Assembly: GCA_030824575.1 (NCBI GenBank)
Contig: JAVBXL010000223.1
Location: 1-64,000, forward strand
Direction: 5' to 3'
DNA from: a bacterium
GTDB lineage: Bacteria; Pseudomonadota; Alphaproteobacteria; Sphingomonadales; Sphingomonadaceae
Length of the DNA stretch: 64,000 nt
The notes under the pieces are model-generated. The model saw nothing but the letters and a program-made list of their open reading frames with translations, had not been told where the DNA came from and made no database searches. Position 1 is the first letter of the stretch. Each line of letters begins with the position of its first letter. Both the position numbers and the translations under genes were made by a program. Of this stretch, positions 28,464 through 37,623 are shown piece by piece.

Positions 28464-28517
28464 GGTGATATTCCCTGGAAAAGTTGCGCCTCGCCTAGCG
28501 TCTGGCATGTATGGCCG

Positions 28518-29351
28518 TCAACCGCCGCGCTTTTCATCGACGTCGCAGAAGATGCGGCGAATGACGCCCGCGTCCAGCCAGGCGGTGAAGCGACTTTCGG
28601 CGTCGGCAAGGCCGGCGAAGGGATAGGCGACCGGGCGATCGTCCACCGCGCGGCTTGCCGCCGTCAGCCGGGCGACGGCATCGGGCGCGGTGGTCAGGAT
28701 GCGGCCGCGCCGGTCGGTGGAGGCACTGTTGACGCCCACGACATGGCCGTCTTCGGCGAAGACCGGCCCGCCGCTGATCCCCGACAAGGTGCCGTCGCCG
28801 CTGGGAATACGGCCCTTTTCGGCCCAGGCGAGGATCGGCTGGGTCAGGTCGGTGCGGCCGCGCCGGGCGCTCGCCTCGCCGATCAGTTCGGACATGACCA
28901 GGGTCGGCTCTCCCGCGGGAAAGCCCATATGATATCCCGGCGTGCCCGGTTGCGGTATGCGGCGCGAGAGCGGCAGGGCGGCGTCGCTGGGCAGGCTGTC
29001 GGGCAGCAGCGCGGCGTCCGCCTCCTGGCTTTCGATGACGCGCGATACCGGCCGGGCGAAGCGCCCATCCTCCAGCCCGACGCGGGCGCAGCCATGGGTG
29101 ACGTGCTGGGCAGTCAGCCAGGCGCCGTCGCGGTCGACGGCAAAGGCGGTGCCCATCGAATCGGCGGGACCGTTGGGATTATCTTCAATTACAAACTGTT
29201 CGTCGCTCCAGTCGGGCATCGGCCGGCGCGGCGATCGGGGATCATATTGCTCGACCTCCAGCGGCGGTACGGCCACGTCCTGCCCGAACCAGGCGATCAG
29301 CAACAGGCCCCCCAACGCGAAAGGCAGGCAGCCGCAGCCGCTTTTAGCCAT
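28518..29351 (-). CDS. membrane-anchored trypsin-like serine protease
   Basis: 277 residues. One N-terminal membrane helix (LPFALGGLLLIAWFG) precedes a chymotrypsin-fold domain with a full triad: H83 in TAQHVTHG, D112 in EADAALL and S193 in GISGGPVF. No PDZ domain is present, so it is not a DegP type. It is probably an envelope protease. It lies 4 bp downstream of a DUF350 gene on the same strand, implying an operon. Confidence 0.85.
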   Translation of the reverse strand: MAKSGCGCLPFALGGLLLIAWFGQDVAVPPLEVEQYDPRSPRRPMPDWSDEQFVIEDNPNGPADSMGTAFAVDRDGAWLTAQHVTHGCARVGLEDGRFARPVSRVIESQEADAALLPDSLPSDAALPLSRRIPQPGTPGYHMGFPAGEPTLVMSELIGEASARRGRTDLTQPILAWAEKGRIPSGDGTLSGISGGPVFAEDGHVVGVNSASTDRRGRILTTAPDAVARLTAASRAVDDRPVAYPFAGLADAESRFTAWLDAGVIRRIFCDVDEKRGG

Positions 29352-29355
29352 AGCC

Positions 29356-29778
29356 TCAGCCCGCGACCGCGGCGGCGGTCAGGCAGGCGACGGCGGCCTT
29401 CATCATCGCGAGGAAGATTGCGGCCGACCGCTCATTCGCCTCGATCCGCGCCGACAGGGTGCCGAGCAAGAAATCGACCAGGCGGAAGGCGACGAGTTGC
29501 AGCACCAATGTCACGCTGCCCCAGATGACGATGTCCCAGACATTGACCGATCCGGCAAGGCAGAAGCCCAAGGGCACCGCCAGCCCAATTGCCGCGCCGC
29601 CCAGCGAGATCGCCGCGGCTTCGTTGCCGCCGCGGATCAGCGCAAATTCGTCATGCGGGGTGATCCACATATAGAGGCCCAGCGCCGCCAGCCAGACCAG
29701 CGTTGCGCTCCCTAAATGCAGCAGCAGGATGGGAAGGCCCGACAACAGGCTTTGAATTACGGGCATGGGATCGGTCAT
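29356..29778 (-). CDS. DUF350 family membrane protein
   Basis: 140 residues with four hydrophobic helices and DUF350 features: DEFALIRGGNEAAAISLGGAAIGLAVPLGF and the WDIVIWGSVTLVLQLVAF repeat of the same unit. DUF350 proteins are small inner-membrane proteins of unknown function. GGGGA precedes ATG 29778. The gene is the first of a pair with the downstream serine protease. Confidence 0.83.
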   Translation of the reverse strand: MTDPMPVIQSLLSGLPILLLHLGSATLVWLAALGLYMWITPHDEFALIRGGNEAAAISLGGAAIGLAVPLGFCLAGSVNVWDIVIWGSVTLVLQLVAFRLVDFLLGTLSARIEANERSAAIFLAMMKAAVACLTAAAVAG

Positions 29779-29850
29779 GCCGTCCCCAATGCCGCAACCC
29801 GCCCCAAGGTTCAATCGGGGCGGGCCACGGGTGAAATATAGCTGCTGGCC

Positions 29851-30162
29851 TTAGCGACAGATGCGCACGCGCACGTCGCGGTTGCGATAATGGTCGTAGC
29901 GCCACTCGTTCCAGCAACGGGTACGATAGCGATAGGCGGCGCGATAATGGCCGCGCTGGCCACGCCAATCGCGCCGGTCGCCGCGCCAGTGGCGGCGATC
30001 ATCCCAGCGCCTGTTGTCATAACGGCGATTGTCCCAGCGGCCATCGCGGTCGCCGCGCCAGCCGGAACCGCCATAATATTGCGCCTGGGCCGGGGCCGCT
30101 GCTGCGCCAAGGCCGGTGATGGCGAGGCTCAACGCAGCCGCGCCCTTCCAGAACAGATTCAT
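29851..30162 (-). CDS. exported Arg/Tyr/Asp-rich protein
   Basis: 103 residues. A signal peptide (ending APAQAQ) is followed by a strongly biased region rich in R, D, W and Y (DRRHWRGDRRDWRGQRGHY), ending in a short part with two Cys (RTRCWNEWRYDH ... VRICR). I do not recognise an enzymatic domain; similar exported proteins of about 100 residues are common in sphingomonads. AGGAG precedes ATG 30162. The codon pattern is normal. Confidence 0.7.
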   Translation of the reverse strand: MNLFWKGAAALSLAITGLGAAAAPAQAQYYGGSGWRGDRDGRWDNRRYDNRRWDDRRHWRGDRRDWRGQRGHYRAAYRYRTRCWNEWRYDHYRNRDVRVRICR

Positions 30163-30273
30163 AGTCTCTCTCCTCACAGATCCCGCCCGTCACGGGAGGG
30201 AGCATGGGGAAAAGAATGCATCGCGCCGACTGAACCGTCCGCGAATGGAGATGTCAGCGATCGTTCAGGCTTG

Positions 30274-31515
30274 TCAACGCCCCCGCAGCGCCGCCTCCGC
30301 CTCCTGCATATAGTCGCGGGTAATCGGCAGCGCACGGCGGTCGCGGCTATATTGCACCTGGAAATTGACCATGCCGCCATGTTCGAACACGGTCGCCGCC
30401 CCGGCCAGGTAGAAGGTCCACAGGCGGAAGAAGCGCTCGTCATACAGGGCGACGATGTCTGCCTTATGCGCCATCGTCCGCTTGTACCATGCGCGGATAG
30501 TGAGGCCGTAATGGATGCGCAGCACTTCCACGTCTGTCACCATCAGCCGCGTGCCTTCGCTGCCCGCAATCATTTCCGACAGGGCCGGGATATAGCCGCC
30601 GGGGAAGATATATTTCTGGGTAAAAGCGTCGGTCACGCCCGGCCCGCCCATGCGACCGATGGTATGGACCAGCATCACCCCGTCGGGTGTCAGCAGGTTG
30701 CGGCAGGTGTCGAAGAAGGTGCGGAAATGGGCGGTGCCGACATGTTCGAACATGCCCACCGACACGATCCGGTCGAACGGTCCCGTCATGTCGCGATAGT
30801 CGATCAGTTCGAAGCGGACATGGTCGGCAACGCCCGCATCGGCGGCGCGCTGGCGCGCGACCTTGAGCTGTTCTTCCGACAGGGTGATTCCGGTCACGTC
30901 GACGCCGCACGTGCGGTGCAGGTACAGCGCCATGCCGCCCCAGCCGCAGCCTATGTCCAGCACCTTCATGCCCGGTTTCAGGTGCAGCTTGGCGGCGATA
31001 TGCGCCTTCTTGTCCTCCTGCGCCTGCTCCAGCCCGATTCCCGCCTCATTGTCCGCATCGGGATAATAGGCGCAGCTATATTGGCGGTCGCGGTCGAGGA
31101 AGAGGGCGTAGAGCGCGCCCGATAAGTCGTAATGATGGGCGACGTTGGCCTTGGACCGGGCCTTGTGATTGGCGCGCCAGAGCTTTTGCCGCACGCTGCC
31201 TACGCTGCGCTTGAGCAGGCTCTTGGTTTCGATCGACTTGCCCTGTTCCCAGGGATTGTTCGCGCGGATCATGGACAGGAATTCCATGATGCCGCCGCCT
31301 TCGATCGTTACCCGCCCGTCGATCCAGGCTTCGGCCATGCCCAGTCGCGGATCCTTGACGATGTCGAAAGGAACGCGGCCGTCCTTGAAGCGCAGCGCGA
31401 GGTCGGGGAAGGCGGGGTCGGGTTGACCCACGGTGATTTTTTTGCCGTTGGCGTAGTGAACGGTCAGGCGACCGCGCGTCACCAACCGCTTGAGTACCAA
31501 TTCAAACAGTTTCAT
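30274..31515 (-). CDS. cfa: cyclopropane-fatty-acyl-phospholipid synthase family methyltransferase
   Basis: 413 residues. The C-terminal two thirds is a SAM-dependent methyltransferase with VLDIGCGWGGMALYL (SAM loop) and other CFA motifs (YYPDADNEAGIGLEQAQEDK, HVGTAHFRTFFDTC, QKYIFPGGYIP). The enzyme methylenates unsaturated acyl chains of membrane phospholipids, stiffening them under stress. The N-terminal ~150 residues form the usual lipid-interacting domain. It is followed downstream by a 96-nt gap to the Arg/Tyr-rich gene. Confidence 0.93.
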   Translation of the reverse strand: MKLFELVLKRLVTRGRLTVHYANGKKITVGQPDPAFPDLALRFKDGRVPFDIVKDPRLGMAEAWIDGRVTIEGGGIMEFLSMIRANNPWEQGKSIETKSLLKRSVGSVRQKLWRANHKARSKANVAHHYDLSGALYALFLDRDRQYSCAYYPDADNEAGIGLEQAQEDKKAHIAAKLHLKPGMKVLDIGCGWGGMALYLHRTCGVDVTGITLSEEQLKVARQRAADAGVADHVRFELIDYRDMTGPFDRIVSVGMFEHVGTAHFRTFFDTCRNLLTPDGVMLVHTIGRMGGPGVTDAFTQKYIFPGGYIPALSEMIAGSEGTRLMVTDVEVLRIHYGLTIRAWYKRTMAHKADIVALYDERFFRLWTFYLAGAATVFEHGGMVNFQVQYSRDRRALPITRDYMQEAEAALRGR

Positions 31516-31546
31516 TCCGCTACCTTGTCATGTCGTTACGCAGACG

Positions 31547-32293
31547 TCAAATGCCGGCATACCAATCATAATCAGCATGGTCCTCCCAAAAACCACCCTT
31601 GCCTTTGCCGATTGGGGCCAGGCTGTCGACCGCCTCGATCCCCATCAGATATTTGGCCTGCTTATAGCCGAGCTGCCGTTCGACCCGCAGCCGCAGCGGC
31701 GCGCCATTGGCGACCGACAGCGGCCGGTCGTTGAGTGCGAAGGCCAGGATTGTCTGGGGATGAAAGGCGTCGGCGAGGTCAATGCTTTCATAATAGGGCC
31801 GCCCGCCGCCCATGTCATCGGCGCAGCGGAAGACGATATAGCGCGCATTGCTGCGCAGCCCCGCGCCGTCGAGGATCGTCTTCAGGCGAACCCCGCGCCA
31901 TTTGCCGATCGCGCTCCAGCCTTCGACGCAATCATGACGGGTGATCTGTTCGCGATGGGGCAGGGTGCGCAATTGCGCCAGCGATAGCGACAGGTCGCGC
32001 GATACCAGGCCGGTGACGTTCAGCCGCCAATCGGCAAAGCCGCCGCGCCACAGCGCCTTATAAGCGGGCGTATTGGGATTGGCGGTGCCGTTGGCGCGGA
32101 AGATAGGGGAAATCTGGTCGGGCCGGAATTCGCGCGCCAGCGCATCCGGCGCCATCAGGCCGCGCTGCGCCCATTTGTGGAAATTCTCGGCGGAAAACAG
32201 CGTCTCGCGAAAGCTGTCGTTACGCGCCAGCCGGTCGCAACCCGCCAGCGTCGCGGTCGCACCCAGCAACAGATGGCGGCGGGTCAGGATCAT
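31547..32293 (-). CDS. molybdopterin-dependent oxidoreductase (sulfite-oxidase fold)
   Basis: 248 residues. The N-terminus has a twin-arginine motif (LTRRHLLLGATATLAGC), with a lipobox-like LAGC at 16-19. The sulfite-oxidase-fold domain has the Mo-ligating Cys C122 in RHDCVEGWSAIGKWRG, and GYKQAKYLMGIEAV. The substrate is unknown. It overlaps a cytochrome b gene by 4 nt (ATGA), so the two should work together as a membrane-bound redox pair. Confidence 0.9.
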   Translation of the reverse strand: MILTRRHLLLGATATLAGCDRLARNDSFRETLFSAENFHKWAQRGLMAPDALAREFRPDQISPIFRANGTANPNTPAYKALWRGGFADWRLNVTGLVSRDLSLSLAQLRTLPHREQITRHDCVEGWSAIGKWRGVRLKTILDGAGLRSNARYIVFRCADDMGGGRPYYESIDLADAFHPQTILAFALNDRPLSVANGAPLRLRVERQLGYKQAKYLMGIEAVDSLAPIGKGKGGFWEDHADYDWYAGI

Positions 32294-33009
32294 GGCCGAT
32301 CCTCCGGCAACCGGTAGCGGCCGGTCATCATCGACCGGATTTCGTTCAACGGCCCGGCAAGAACGACCATGAGGATATGGACGAGAAAGAAGGCGACGAG
32401 CGCGAAAGCGGCGATAAAATGGATCGAGCGGGCCGACTGCCGTCCGCCGAACAGGTCGATCAGCCATGGCCATGCCGCATTCATGCCCGGCGACATGGTG
32501 AGGCCGGTCAGGATGATGACCGGCAGCATGACGAAGATGACGCCGATATAGCTCCCCTTTTGCAGTACATTATAGCGCAGCGCCGCCTGGCCGGTGGGGA
32601 AGCGCAGCCGGGCATGGTCCGTGATATCCTGCCAGACATGGCGCGGGGCCAGTTCGCCGCGACGAAAGGCGAGGTCGCGGGCGATGTGCCGGTTGGCGAG
32701 GCTCCAGAGCATGTAGGCAAGCAGGGCGAAGGCGAAGAGCGGCGCGGCGGCCAGATGCCAATGGCGCGACAGGGCCAAGCTGTAATAGCCGGGCAGGGTG
32801 ATCCAGCCTGGGAAGCGCTCCAGCGTCAGCCAGGCATGATCCAGATTCGCGCCATATTGCCCCCAATAGAGGCGGGGATGGGCGTTGAATATGCCAAGGC
32901 CGCTTGTGAACAATGTGTAGAGCAGCAGCGCATTGGCCCAATGCCAAATCCGTGTGGACAGGCGGTGGCGTTTGACGTCGCCAGCTACCATGGGGGTCGG
33001 GCTGTCCAT
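32290..33009 (-). CDS. cytochrome b561/b-type membrane subunit
   Basis: 239 residues with four membrane helices and candidate haem-ligand histidines in RLSTRIWHWANALLLYTLF, SRHWHLAAAP and SARSIHFIAAFALVAFFLVHIL. It resembles the membrane partner of MsrPQ-like or sulfite-oxidase-type molybdoenzymes and feeds or takes quinone electrons for the oxidoreductase encoded immediately downstream. The ATGA junction supports co-translation. The promoter lies in the divergent interval upstream. Confidence 0.87.
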   Translation of the reverse strand: MDSPTPMVAGDVKRHRLSTRIWHWANALLLYTLFTSGLGIFNAHPRLYWGQYGANLDHAWLTLERFPGWITLPGYYSLALSRHWHLAAAPLFAFALLAYMLWSLANRHIARDLAFRRGELAPRHVWQDITDHARLRFPTGQAALRYNVLQKGSYIGVIFVMLPVIILTGLTMSPGMNAAWPWLIDLFGGRQSARSIHFIAAFALVAFFLVHILMVVLAGPLNEIRSMMTGRYRLPEDRP

Positions 33010-33372
33010 GACGATGATCCTATCTCATCTGGCGCGATAGTCCAATATCCGGTCCATGGCTCGCTTTGGTTACAGGGTGCCGCGATGGGGCCTATGGCGC
33101 GCGCGCCACCGGCCCGGCGCGTGCGTTGTCACACTTTTGCAACACAAGCCCTGAAATTGATTGAAATAAAGATTGAACCCCTTTGCAACTCAATCTTGCG
33201 ATCCTAGATGGCGATTGCGTGATGACGATGCGCATCACCCTCTTGATCTCCCTATAATGGAGAGAAGAGTCGCAGGAGTTGTTGTGATAATAAGTTCACA
33301 ATATCTTTGCATCAAACCTGAACGCCGGATGAATGTCTCAATCACGGCGACAATATAATAAATGAGGACTTT
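33010..33372. promoter_or_regulatory. divergent promoter region of the cytochrome b and OmpA-like genes
   Basis: A 363-bp gene-free interval, AT-richer than its surroundings. It holds AAGATTGA-N13-TCAATCTT (33169-33197), TATAAT (33253-33258, a perfect -10; no good -35 17 nt before), and TTGTGA-N8-TCACAA (33282-33301), which would lie in the 5' untranslated region. The two palindromes are operator-like, but no regulator is assigned. Confidence 0.55.
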
Positions 33373-33882
33373 ATGAAGACTGTGATTTTCGCAGCCATTG
33401 CTGCTGCCACCGTTGTTTCCGCTCCTGCTTTCGCTCAGGACGCTGCGCCCTTCACCGGGCCGCGCGCAGGCGTCACCATGGGTTATGACAAGATCGGCGG
33501 CGAAGAGGGCTTCTCGTACGGCGTCAACGCCGGCTACGATCTGGCGCTCGCGCCTCGCATCGTCGGCGGCGTCGAAGTCAGCCTGGGCGACACCACGGTG
33601 AACGATGCTGACCTGGATGTCAGCCGTGACATCACCGCTTCGCTGCGCGCCGGTTACGTCGTGACTCCGCGCGTCCTCGCCTTCGGGAAGGTCGGCTACA
33701 CCTCGACCCGCTTCGAAATCGACGGCGACGGCGTTGGCCTGGAAGGCGTGCGCTACGGTGGCGGCCTGGAGTTCGCGGCGACCCCGAACACCTATATCTC
33801 GGCTGAATATCAGCGCACCGAATATGAGCAGAACATCGGCGGCCGCGACGCCGCGGTGGTCGGCATCGGCTTCCGTTTCTGA
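33373..33882 (+). CDS. small outer-membrane beta-barrel protein
   Basis: 169 residues. The signal peptide ends at AFA-Q (about residue 22). Then comes an eight-strand barrel-like sequence with alternating aromatics: GVTMGYDKI, SYGVNAGYDLALAP, ASLRAGYVVTPRV, GKVGYTSTRFEI, GGGLEFAATPNTYISAEYQRTEYE, and a C-terminal GIGFRF (Phe end, the outer-membrane sorting signal). Such porin-family proteins are abundant in sphingomonads. GAGGAC precedes the ATG. A strong terminator follows. Confidence 0.87.
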   Translation: MKTVIFAAIAAATVVSAPAFAQDAAPFTGPRAGVTMGYDKIGGEEGFSYGVNAGYDLALAPRIVGGVEVSLGDTTVNDADLDVSRDITASLRAGYVVTPRVLAFGKVGYTSTRFEIDGDGVGLEGVRYGGGLEFAATPNTYISAEYQRTEYEQNIGGRDAAVVGIGFRF

Positions 33883-33904
33883 TCCCTCTCGATCGGAATC
33901 AGGG

Positions 33905-33936
33905 AAAGGGCGGTCCTGCAAAGGGCCGCCCTTTTT
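33905..33936 (+). terminator. terminator after the beta-barrel gene
   Basis: AAAGGGCGG (33905-33913) pairs with CCGCCCTTT around a loop, followed by a run of T to 33936. It overlaps the stop-side of the converging gene by no bases. Confidence 0.88.
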
Positions 33937-34350
33937 CTATGCGGGCAAGGGCGTCAGATCCGGCTCCACCCATGCCAGCCGCGCGGGCGACGCCATCAGC
34001 ACGTTGCGCGACCAGTAAGTGAAGAGCCAGTCCTTGTCCCCCAATGGCGACGCCATCAGCGCCGCATAGGCGGTCGCCGGCGTCACATGCCCGGCCAGCA
34101 GGCGGCGCGCCATGTGCAGCGAGGCCTGGGTTATCGTCTCGTGATAGCCGCTGCTGTCGCTGTTCACCCCGCCGACACTCTCATTATAGCGACGGATCAT
34201 GTCGGGCATCTCCCGTTCGGGCTGGACGTCCGGGCGCGTTCGGATCAGCCACAGGGCAGTCGCGAAATGCGCGCCATGGGTCCAGCGTTCCTTGGGCAGC
34301 GTGCAGGCGCAAAAGCCCTGCGCCAGCGCGTCGATCTCGTCATCGGTCAT
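33937..34350 (-). CDS. hypothetical protein
   Basis: 137 residues from ATG 34350 (MTDDEIDALAQGFCACTLPK). I recognise no domain with confidence. The sequence is helical, with ALWLIRTRPDVQPEREMPDMIRRYNESVG and TYWSRNVLMASPARLAWVEPDL. The phrasing with WTHGAHF is found in small uncharacterised sphingomonad proteins. The frame continues 10 codons upstream but the first Met has no better context. Codon use is normal. It lies downstream of rlmN, separated by a terminator. Confidence 0.55.
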   Translation of the reverse strand: MTDDEIDALAQGFCACTLPKERWTHGAHFATALWLIRTRPDVQPEREMPDMIRRYNESVGGVNSDSSGYHETITQASLHMARRLLAGHVTPATAYAALMASPLGDKDWLFTYWSRNVLMASPARLAWVEPDLTPLPA

Positions 34351-34361
34351 CGTCTTCCCCC

Positions 34362-34393
34362 AAAACAAAAGCCCCACCATCGCTGGCGGGGCT
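34362..34393 (-). terminator. terminator after rlmN
   Basis: On the minus strand AAGCCCCGCCAGC folds with GGTGGGGCTT and is followed by TTGTTTT. It lies between rlmN and the next minus-strand gene. Confidence 0.82.
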
Positions 34394-34431
34394 TCTCGTC
34401 CTGCACCGTGGCGCAGCCTATTGTCCCCCGA

Positions 34432-35694
34432 TCATCCGAGCGCGGCTTGCTTCTCTTCAGAGAGGCGCTTCATTTCCGCCTTGCTCTTCTTCTCGCTCGC
34501 CGATTTGAGCTGGCCGCACGCCGCCATGATGTCGCGACCGCGCGGGGTGCGCACCGGCGCGCTGATGCCGCCTTCGAACACGATGCTGCTGAACGCGCGA
34601 ATCCGCTCCGGCGTCGAACATTCATAATCGGTGCCGGGCCAGGGGTTGAACGGGATCAGATTGACCTTGGCCGGCAGCTTATATTTGCGGATCAGCCGGA
34701 CCAGTTCGCGCGCATCCTCGTCGCTGTCATTCTTGTCGCGGATCATCACATATTCGAAGGTGATGCGCCGGGCATTGTTCGCCTTTGGATAGTCGGCGCA
34801 GGCCTGGAGCAGTTCCTCGATGCCATATTTGCGGTTGAGCGGCACCAGTTCGTCGCGTACTTCCTTGGTCACGCCATGGAGCGAGACGGCGAGGTTCACG
34901 CCGATCTCTTCGGCCGCGCGCGCCATCATCGGCACCACGCCCGACGTCGACAGGGTGATGCGCCGCTTCGAGAGCGCCAGGCCATCGCCGTCCATGACGA
35001 GCTTCAGCGCATCGCGGACATGGTCGAAATTATAGAGCGGTTCGCCCATGCCCATCATCACGATGTTGGTCAGCATCCGCCCGTCGGGCGAATATTGCGG
35101 CGCATCCTCGTCGTCATCGACATCGTTCGAGGCGGCCATATTGCCCTTGGGCCACTCACCCAGCGCATCGCGCGCCAGCATGACCTGCCCCACGATCTCG
35201 CCTGGCGTCAGGTTGCGCACCAGCCGCATTGTGCCGGTGTGGCAGAAGCTGCAATTCAATGTGCAGCCGACTTGGCTGGATACGCAGAGCGTGCCGCGGT
35301 CCGCATCGGGGATGAAGACCATTTCATAATCCTGGCCGTCATCCGACCGCAGCAGCCATTTGCGCGTGCCGTCGGTCGATACCTGCGCTTCTACCACCTG
35401 CGGCCGGCCGACGACGAAGCGGTCGGCCATCCAGCCGCGCATAGGCTTGGCGAGGTCGGTCATGACATCGAAATCGGTGGTGCCGCGATGATAGAGCCAG
35501 TGGAACAGCTGCTTGGAGCGCAGCTTGGCGGCCTTCACGTCCAGCCCGGCTTCTTCCAGCACGGCTTTTATCTGTGGGCGCGACAGGCCCATCAAGTCGG
35601 TGCGACCATCCTCCCGCGGGGTCACCGCGCGCGGCACTGGCACAGGATCGATAAGGCCGGGAATCGGCATGAGGGGGCTGGCGGCTGATTGCAT
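34432..35694 (-). CDS. rlmN: dual-specificity 23S rRNA/tRNA methyltransferase RlmN
   Basis: 420 residues. The radical-SAM iron-sulfur motif is [11 protein letters not shown], with [20 protein letters not shown] and [21 protein letters not shown] as family motifs. The enzyme methylates A2503 of 23S rRNA and A37 of some tRNAs via a radical route with a methylated Cys. A possible methyl-carrier Cys lies in [11 protein letters not shown]. The N-terminal extension is a few residues longer than in the E. coli protein. Confidence 0.95.
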   Translation of the reverse strand: MQSAASPLMPIPGLIDPVPVPRAVTPREDGRTDLMGLSRPQIKAVLEEAGLDVKAAKLRSKQLFHWLYHRGTTDFDVMTDLAKPMRGWMADRFVVGRPQVVEAQVSTDGTRKWLLRSDDGQDYEMVFIPDADRGTLCVSSQVGCTLNCSFCHTGTMRLVRNLTPGEIVGQVMLARDALGEWPKGNMAASNDVDDDEDAPQYSPDGRMLTNIVMMGMGEPLYNFDHVRDALKLVMDGDGLALSKRRITLSTSGVVPMMARAAEEIGVNLAVSLHGVTKEVRDELVPLNRKYGIEELLQACADYPKANNARRITFEYVMIRDKNDSDEDARELVRLIRKYKLPAKVNLIPFNPWPGTDYECSTPERIRAFSSIVFEGGISAPVRTPRGRDIMAACGQLKSASEKKSKAEMKRLSEEKQAALG

Positions 35695-35739
35695 GGCGCG
35701 CCCTTAGACGATTTTTGCCGATTTTGGAAGCACAGCCGC

Positions 35740-36258
35740 CTAACGCAGTTTGGCGCATCCCAGCGCCGCCGCATCGATTGCCGTCGCCGCGCCGCGCAGC
35801 GCGTAGCTGTCGGCGAAACCGCGTCCGTCCGCGCCGACGCCCGCCACGCTCATGCTGCTGGCCGATCGCATGGCCGCGACGATTTGAGCGTCGCCGCGCT
35901 GGTCGGGTGCCCAGGCGTCGATTTGCCCCGCGACCAGCGTGAAGTGGCGTTCGCCCACCGTGAGCGTGACCGGCGCGCGCGGCGCGCGGGCGCGGCTCAG
36001 GCGCAGGTGCAACTGCCCGCGCACCCGCTGGCGCGGCCAGGTGCCGACCGACGCAAAGCCCCTGGACGTCTGGCCCCGTCGCGCGGCAGGCTGGGCAATG
36101 GCGTAGCAGCGCGGCCCGTTTTGCCCCAAGCCGGGATCGCGGAAAGCGCCCCAACCTTCGAAAATGCCGAGCGAATCGCGGGCCATGGCGGGCGAGCCCG
36201 CGAGCAGCGACAGGATCAGCAGGGCGGGGAAGCGGCGCATGATAGGGGCAAAGCCCAT
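35740..36258 (-). CDS. invasion-associated locus B (IalB) family protein
   Basis: 172 residues. The signal peptide is M(R)RFPALLILSLLAGSPAMA. The IalB-like domain has GWGAFRD, RCYAIAQP (the conserved Cys-Tyr) and LTVGERHFTLVAG, ending in a Cys (LGCAKLR) that may pair with the other Cys. IalB proteins are periplasmic and of uncertain function. ATG 36258 has AGAGGACGGC before it; the second Met at 36240 has a weaker site but would remove six residues. Confidence 0.75.
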   Translation of the reverse strand: MGFAPIMRRFPALLILSLLAGSPAMARDSLGIFEGWGAFRDPGLGQNGPRCYAIAQPAARRGQTSRGFASVGTWPRQRVRGQLHLRLSRARAPRAPVTLTVGERHFTLVAGQIDAWAPDQRGDAQIVAAMRSASSMSVAGVGADGRGFADSYALRGAATAIDAAALGCAKLR

Positions 36259-36412
36259 GCCGTCCTCTTTTGCAACCCCGCCCCGTTACGAAAGCGCGAC
36301 GCGACGCTTGCCCAAGCCGTCACAGCGGTTATGAAGAAGCATCGATCATTGTCGCCGGGATTCGACCGAATCCCCGGCTATCGGCTTAAAAAGAAACGGA
36401 CAGAACAGGGAC

Positions 36413-37525
36413 ATGAAGGCCACTATCGAACGCGCGACGCTCCTCAAGAGCCTGAGCCACGTCCAGTCGGTGGTCGAGCGGCGCAATACCATTCCCATCC
36501 TCTCGAACGTGCTGATCGAGGCGTCGGCCGACGGCGCGATCAAGCTGATGGCGACCGATCTCGACCTCCAGATCGTCGAAAGCGTGTCGGCGCAGGTGGA
36601 GCAGGCTGGCGCGACCACCATTTCGGCCCACACCCTGTTCGACATCGCGCGCAAACTGCCCGAAGGCAGCCAGGTGTCGCTCCAGGCGGCCGAGGGCAAG
36701 ATGCTGATCCAGGCTGGCCGCGCCCGCTTCAACCTGTCCACCCTGCCGCGTGACGATTTCCCGGTGATCGCGGAAGGCGACCTGCCGACCCGCTTCGAAC
36801 TGCCGGCCGAAACATTGAAGCAGATCATCGACAAGACGCGCTTTGCCATTTCGACCGAAGAGACGCGCTATTATCTGAACGGCATCTATTTCCACGTCAC
36901 TGACGACGACCAGCCGGTGTTGAAGGCCGCGGCGACCGACGGCCATCGCTTGGCCCGCGTCACCGTGACCCGCCCGGACGGCGCAGAGGGGATGCCCGGC
37001 ATCATCATCCCGCGTAAATGTATCGGCGAACTGCGTAAGTTGCTCGACGAAGTGGATGGTTCGGTCGGCATCGCGCTGTCAGCGAGCAAGATACGCTTCA
37101 ACCTGGGCAGCGCGATCCTGACCAGCAAGCTGATCGACGGCACCTTCCCCGATTACAGCCGGGTGATCCCGACCGCGAACGACAAGCTGCTCAAGATCGA
37201 TCCGCGCGGCTTCGAACAGGGCGTCGATCGCGTCGCCACCATCGCCACCGAAAAGACCCGCGCGGTCAAGATGAGCCTGGAGAAGGACAAGATCACCCTG
37301 TCCGTCACCAGCCCTGAAAACGGCACGGCGGCTGAAGAAGTACCCGGCGCTTTCCAGGGCGAGGGCTTCGATATCGGCTTCAACGCGCGCTATCTGCTCG
37401 ACATATTGGGCCAGATCGACAGCGACCTGGTCGAACTGCATCTGGCCGATGCGGCCGCGCCCACGCTGATCCGTGAAAATGACGCCAGTCCCGCACTATA
37501 CGTACTGATGCCGATGCGCGTCTGA
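36413..37525 (+). CDS. dnaN: DNA polymerase III sliding clamp (beta subunit)
   Basis: 370 residues, three clamp domains. Conserved wording: MKATIERATLLKSLSHVQSVVERRNTIPILSNVLIEA, PRDDFPVIAEGD, LPAETLKQIIDKTRFAISTEETRYYLNGIY, and the end (ALYVLMPMRV). The dimeric ring tethers polymerase III and recruits other repair factors. It is away from dnaA and recF, unlike the dnaA-dnaN-recF operon of many bacteria. A perfect hairpin follows directly. Confidence 0.97.
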   Translation: MKATIERATLLKSLSHVQSVVERRNTIPILSNVLIEASADGAIKLMATDLDLQIVESVSAQVEQAGATTISAHTLFDIARKLPEGSQVSLQAAEGKMLIQAGRARFNLSTLPRDDFPVIAEGDLPTRFELPAETLKQIIDKTRFAISTEETRYYLNGIYFHVTDDDQPVLKAAATDGHRLARVTVTRPDGAEGMPGIIIPRKCIGELRKLLDEVDGSVGIALSASKIRFNLGSAILTSKLIDGTFPDYSRVIPTANDKLLKIDPRGFEQGVDRVATIATEKTRAVKMSLEKDKITLSVTSPENGTAAEEVPGAFQGEGFDIGFNARYLLDILGQIDSDLVELHLADAAAPTLIRENDASPALYVLMPMRV

Positions 37526-37535
37526 CTTTTCTTTT

Positions 37536-37557
37536 GGTGCAGGTTCCTACCTGCACC
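37536..37557. terminator. perfect hairpin after dnaN
   Basis: GGTGCAGGT (37536-37544) pairs with ACCTGCACC (37549-37557) around TCCT. It is preceded by a T-rich run (CTTTTCTTTT) but followed only by ATTATGG, so it could end the transcript or stabilise the mRNA; on the minus strand it has a better T-run. Confidence 0.6.
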
Positions 37558-37623
37558 ATTATGGATCGTCATGACAGGCCGTAAGTAATTCTCTGGCAAG
37601 GAGTTTGCGTTACCAACGGGCGC

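Noticed and set aside
33282-33301. A CRP or FNR site (TTGTGA...TCACAA)
   Set aside because: The spacing of 8 bp differs from the CRP (6 bp) and the FNR half-sites do not match; kept only as an unassigned palindrome.
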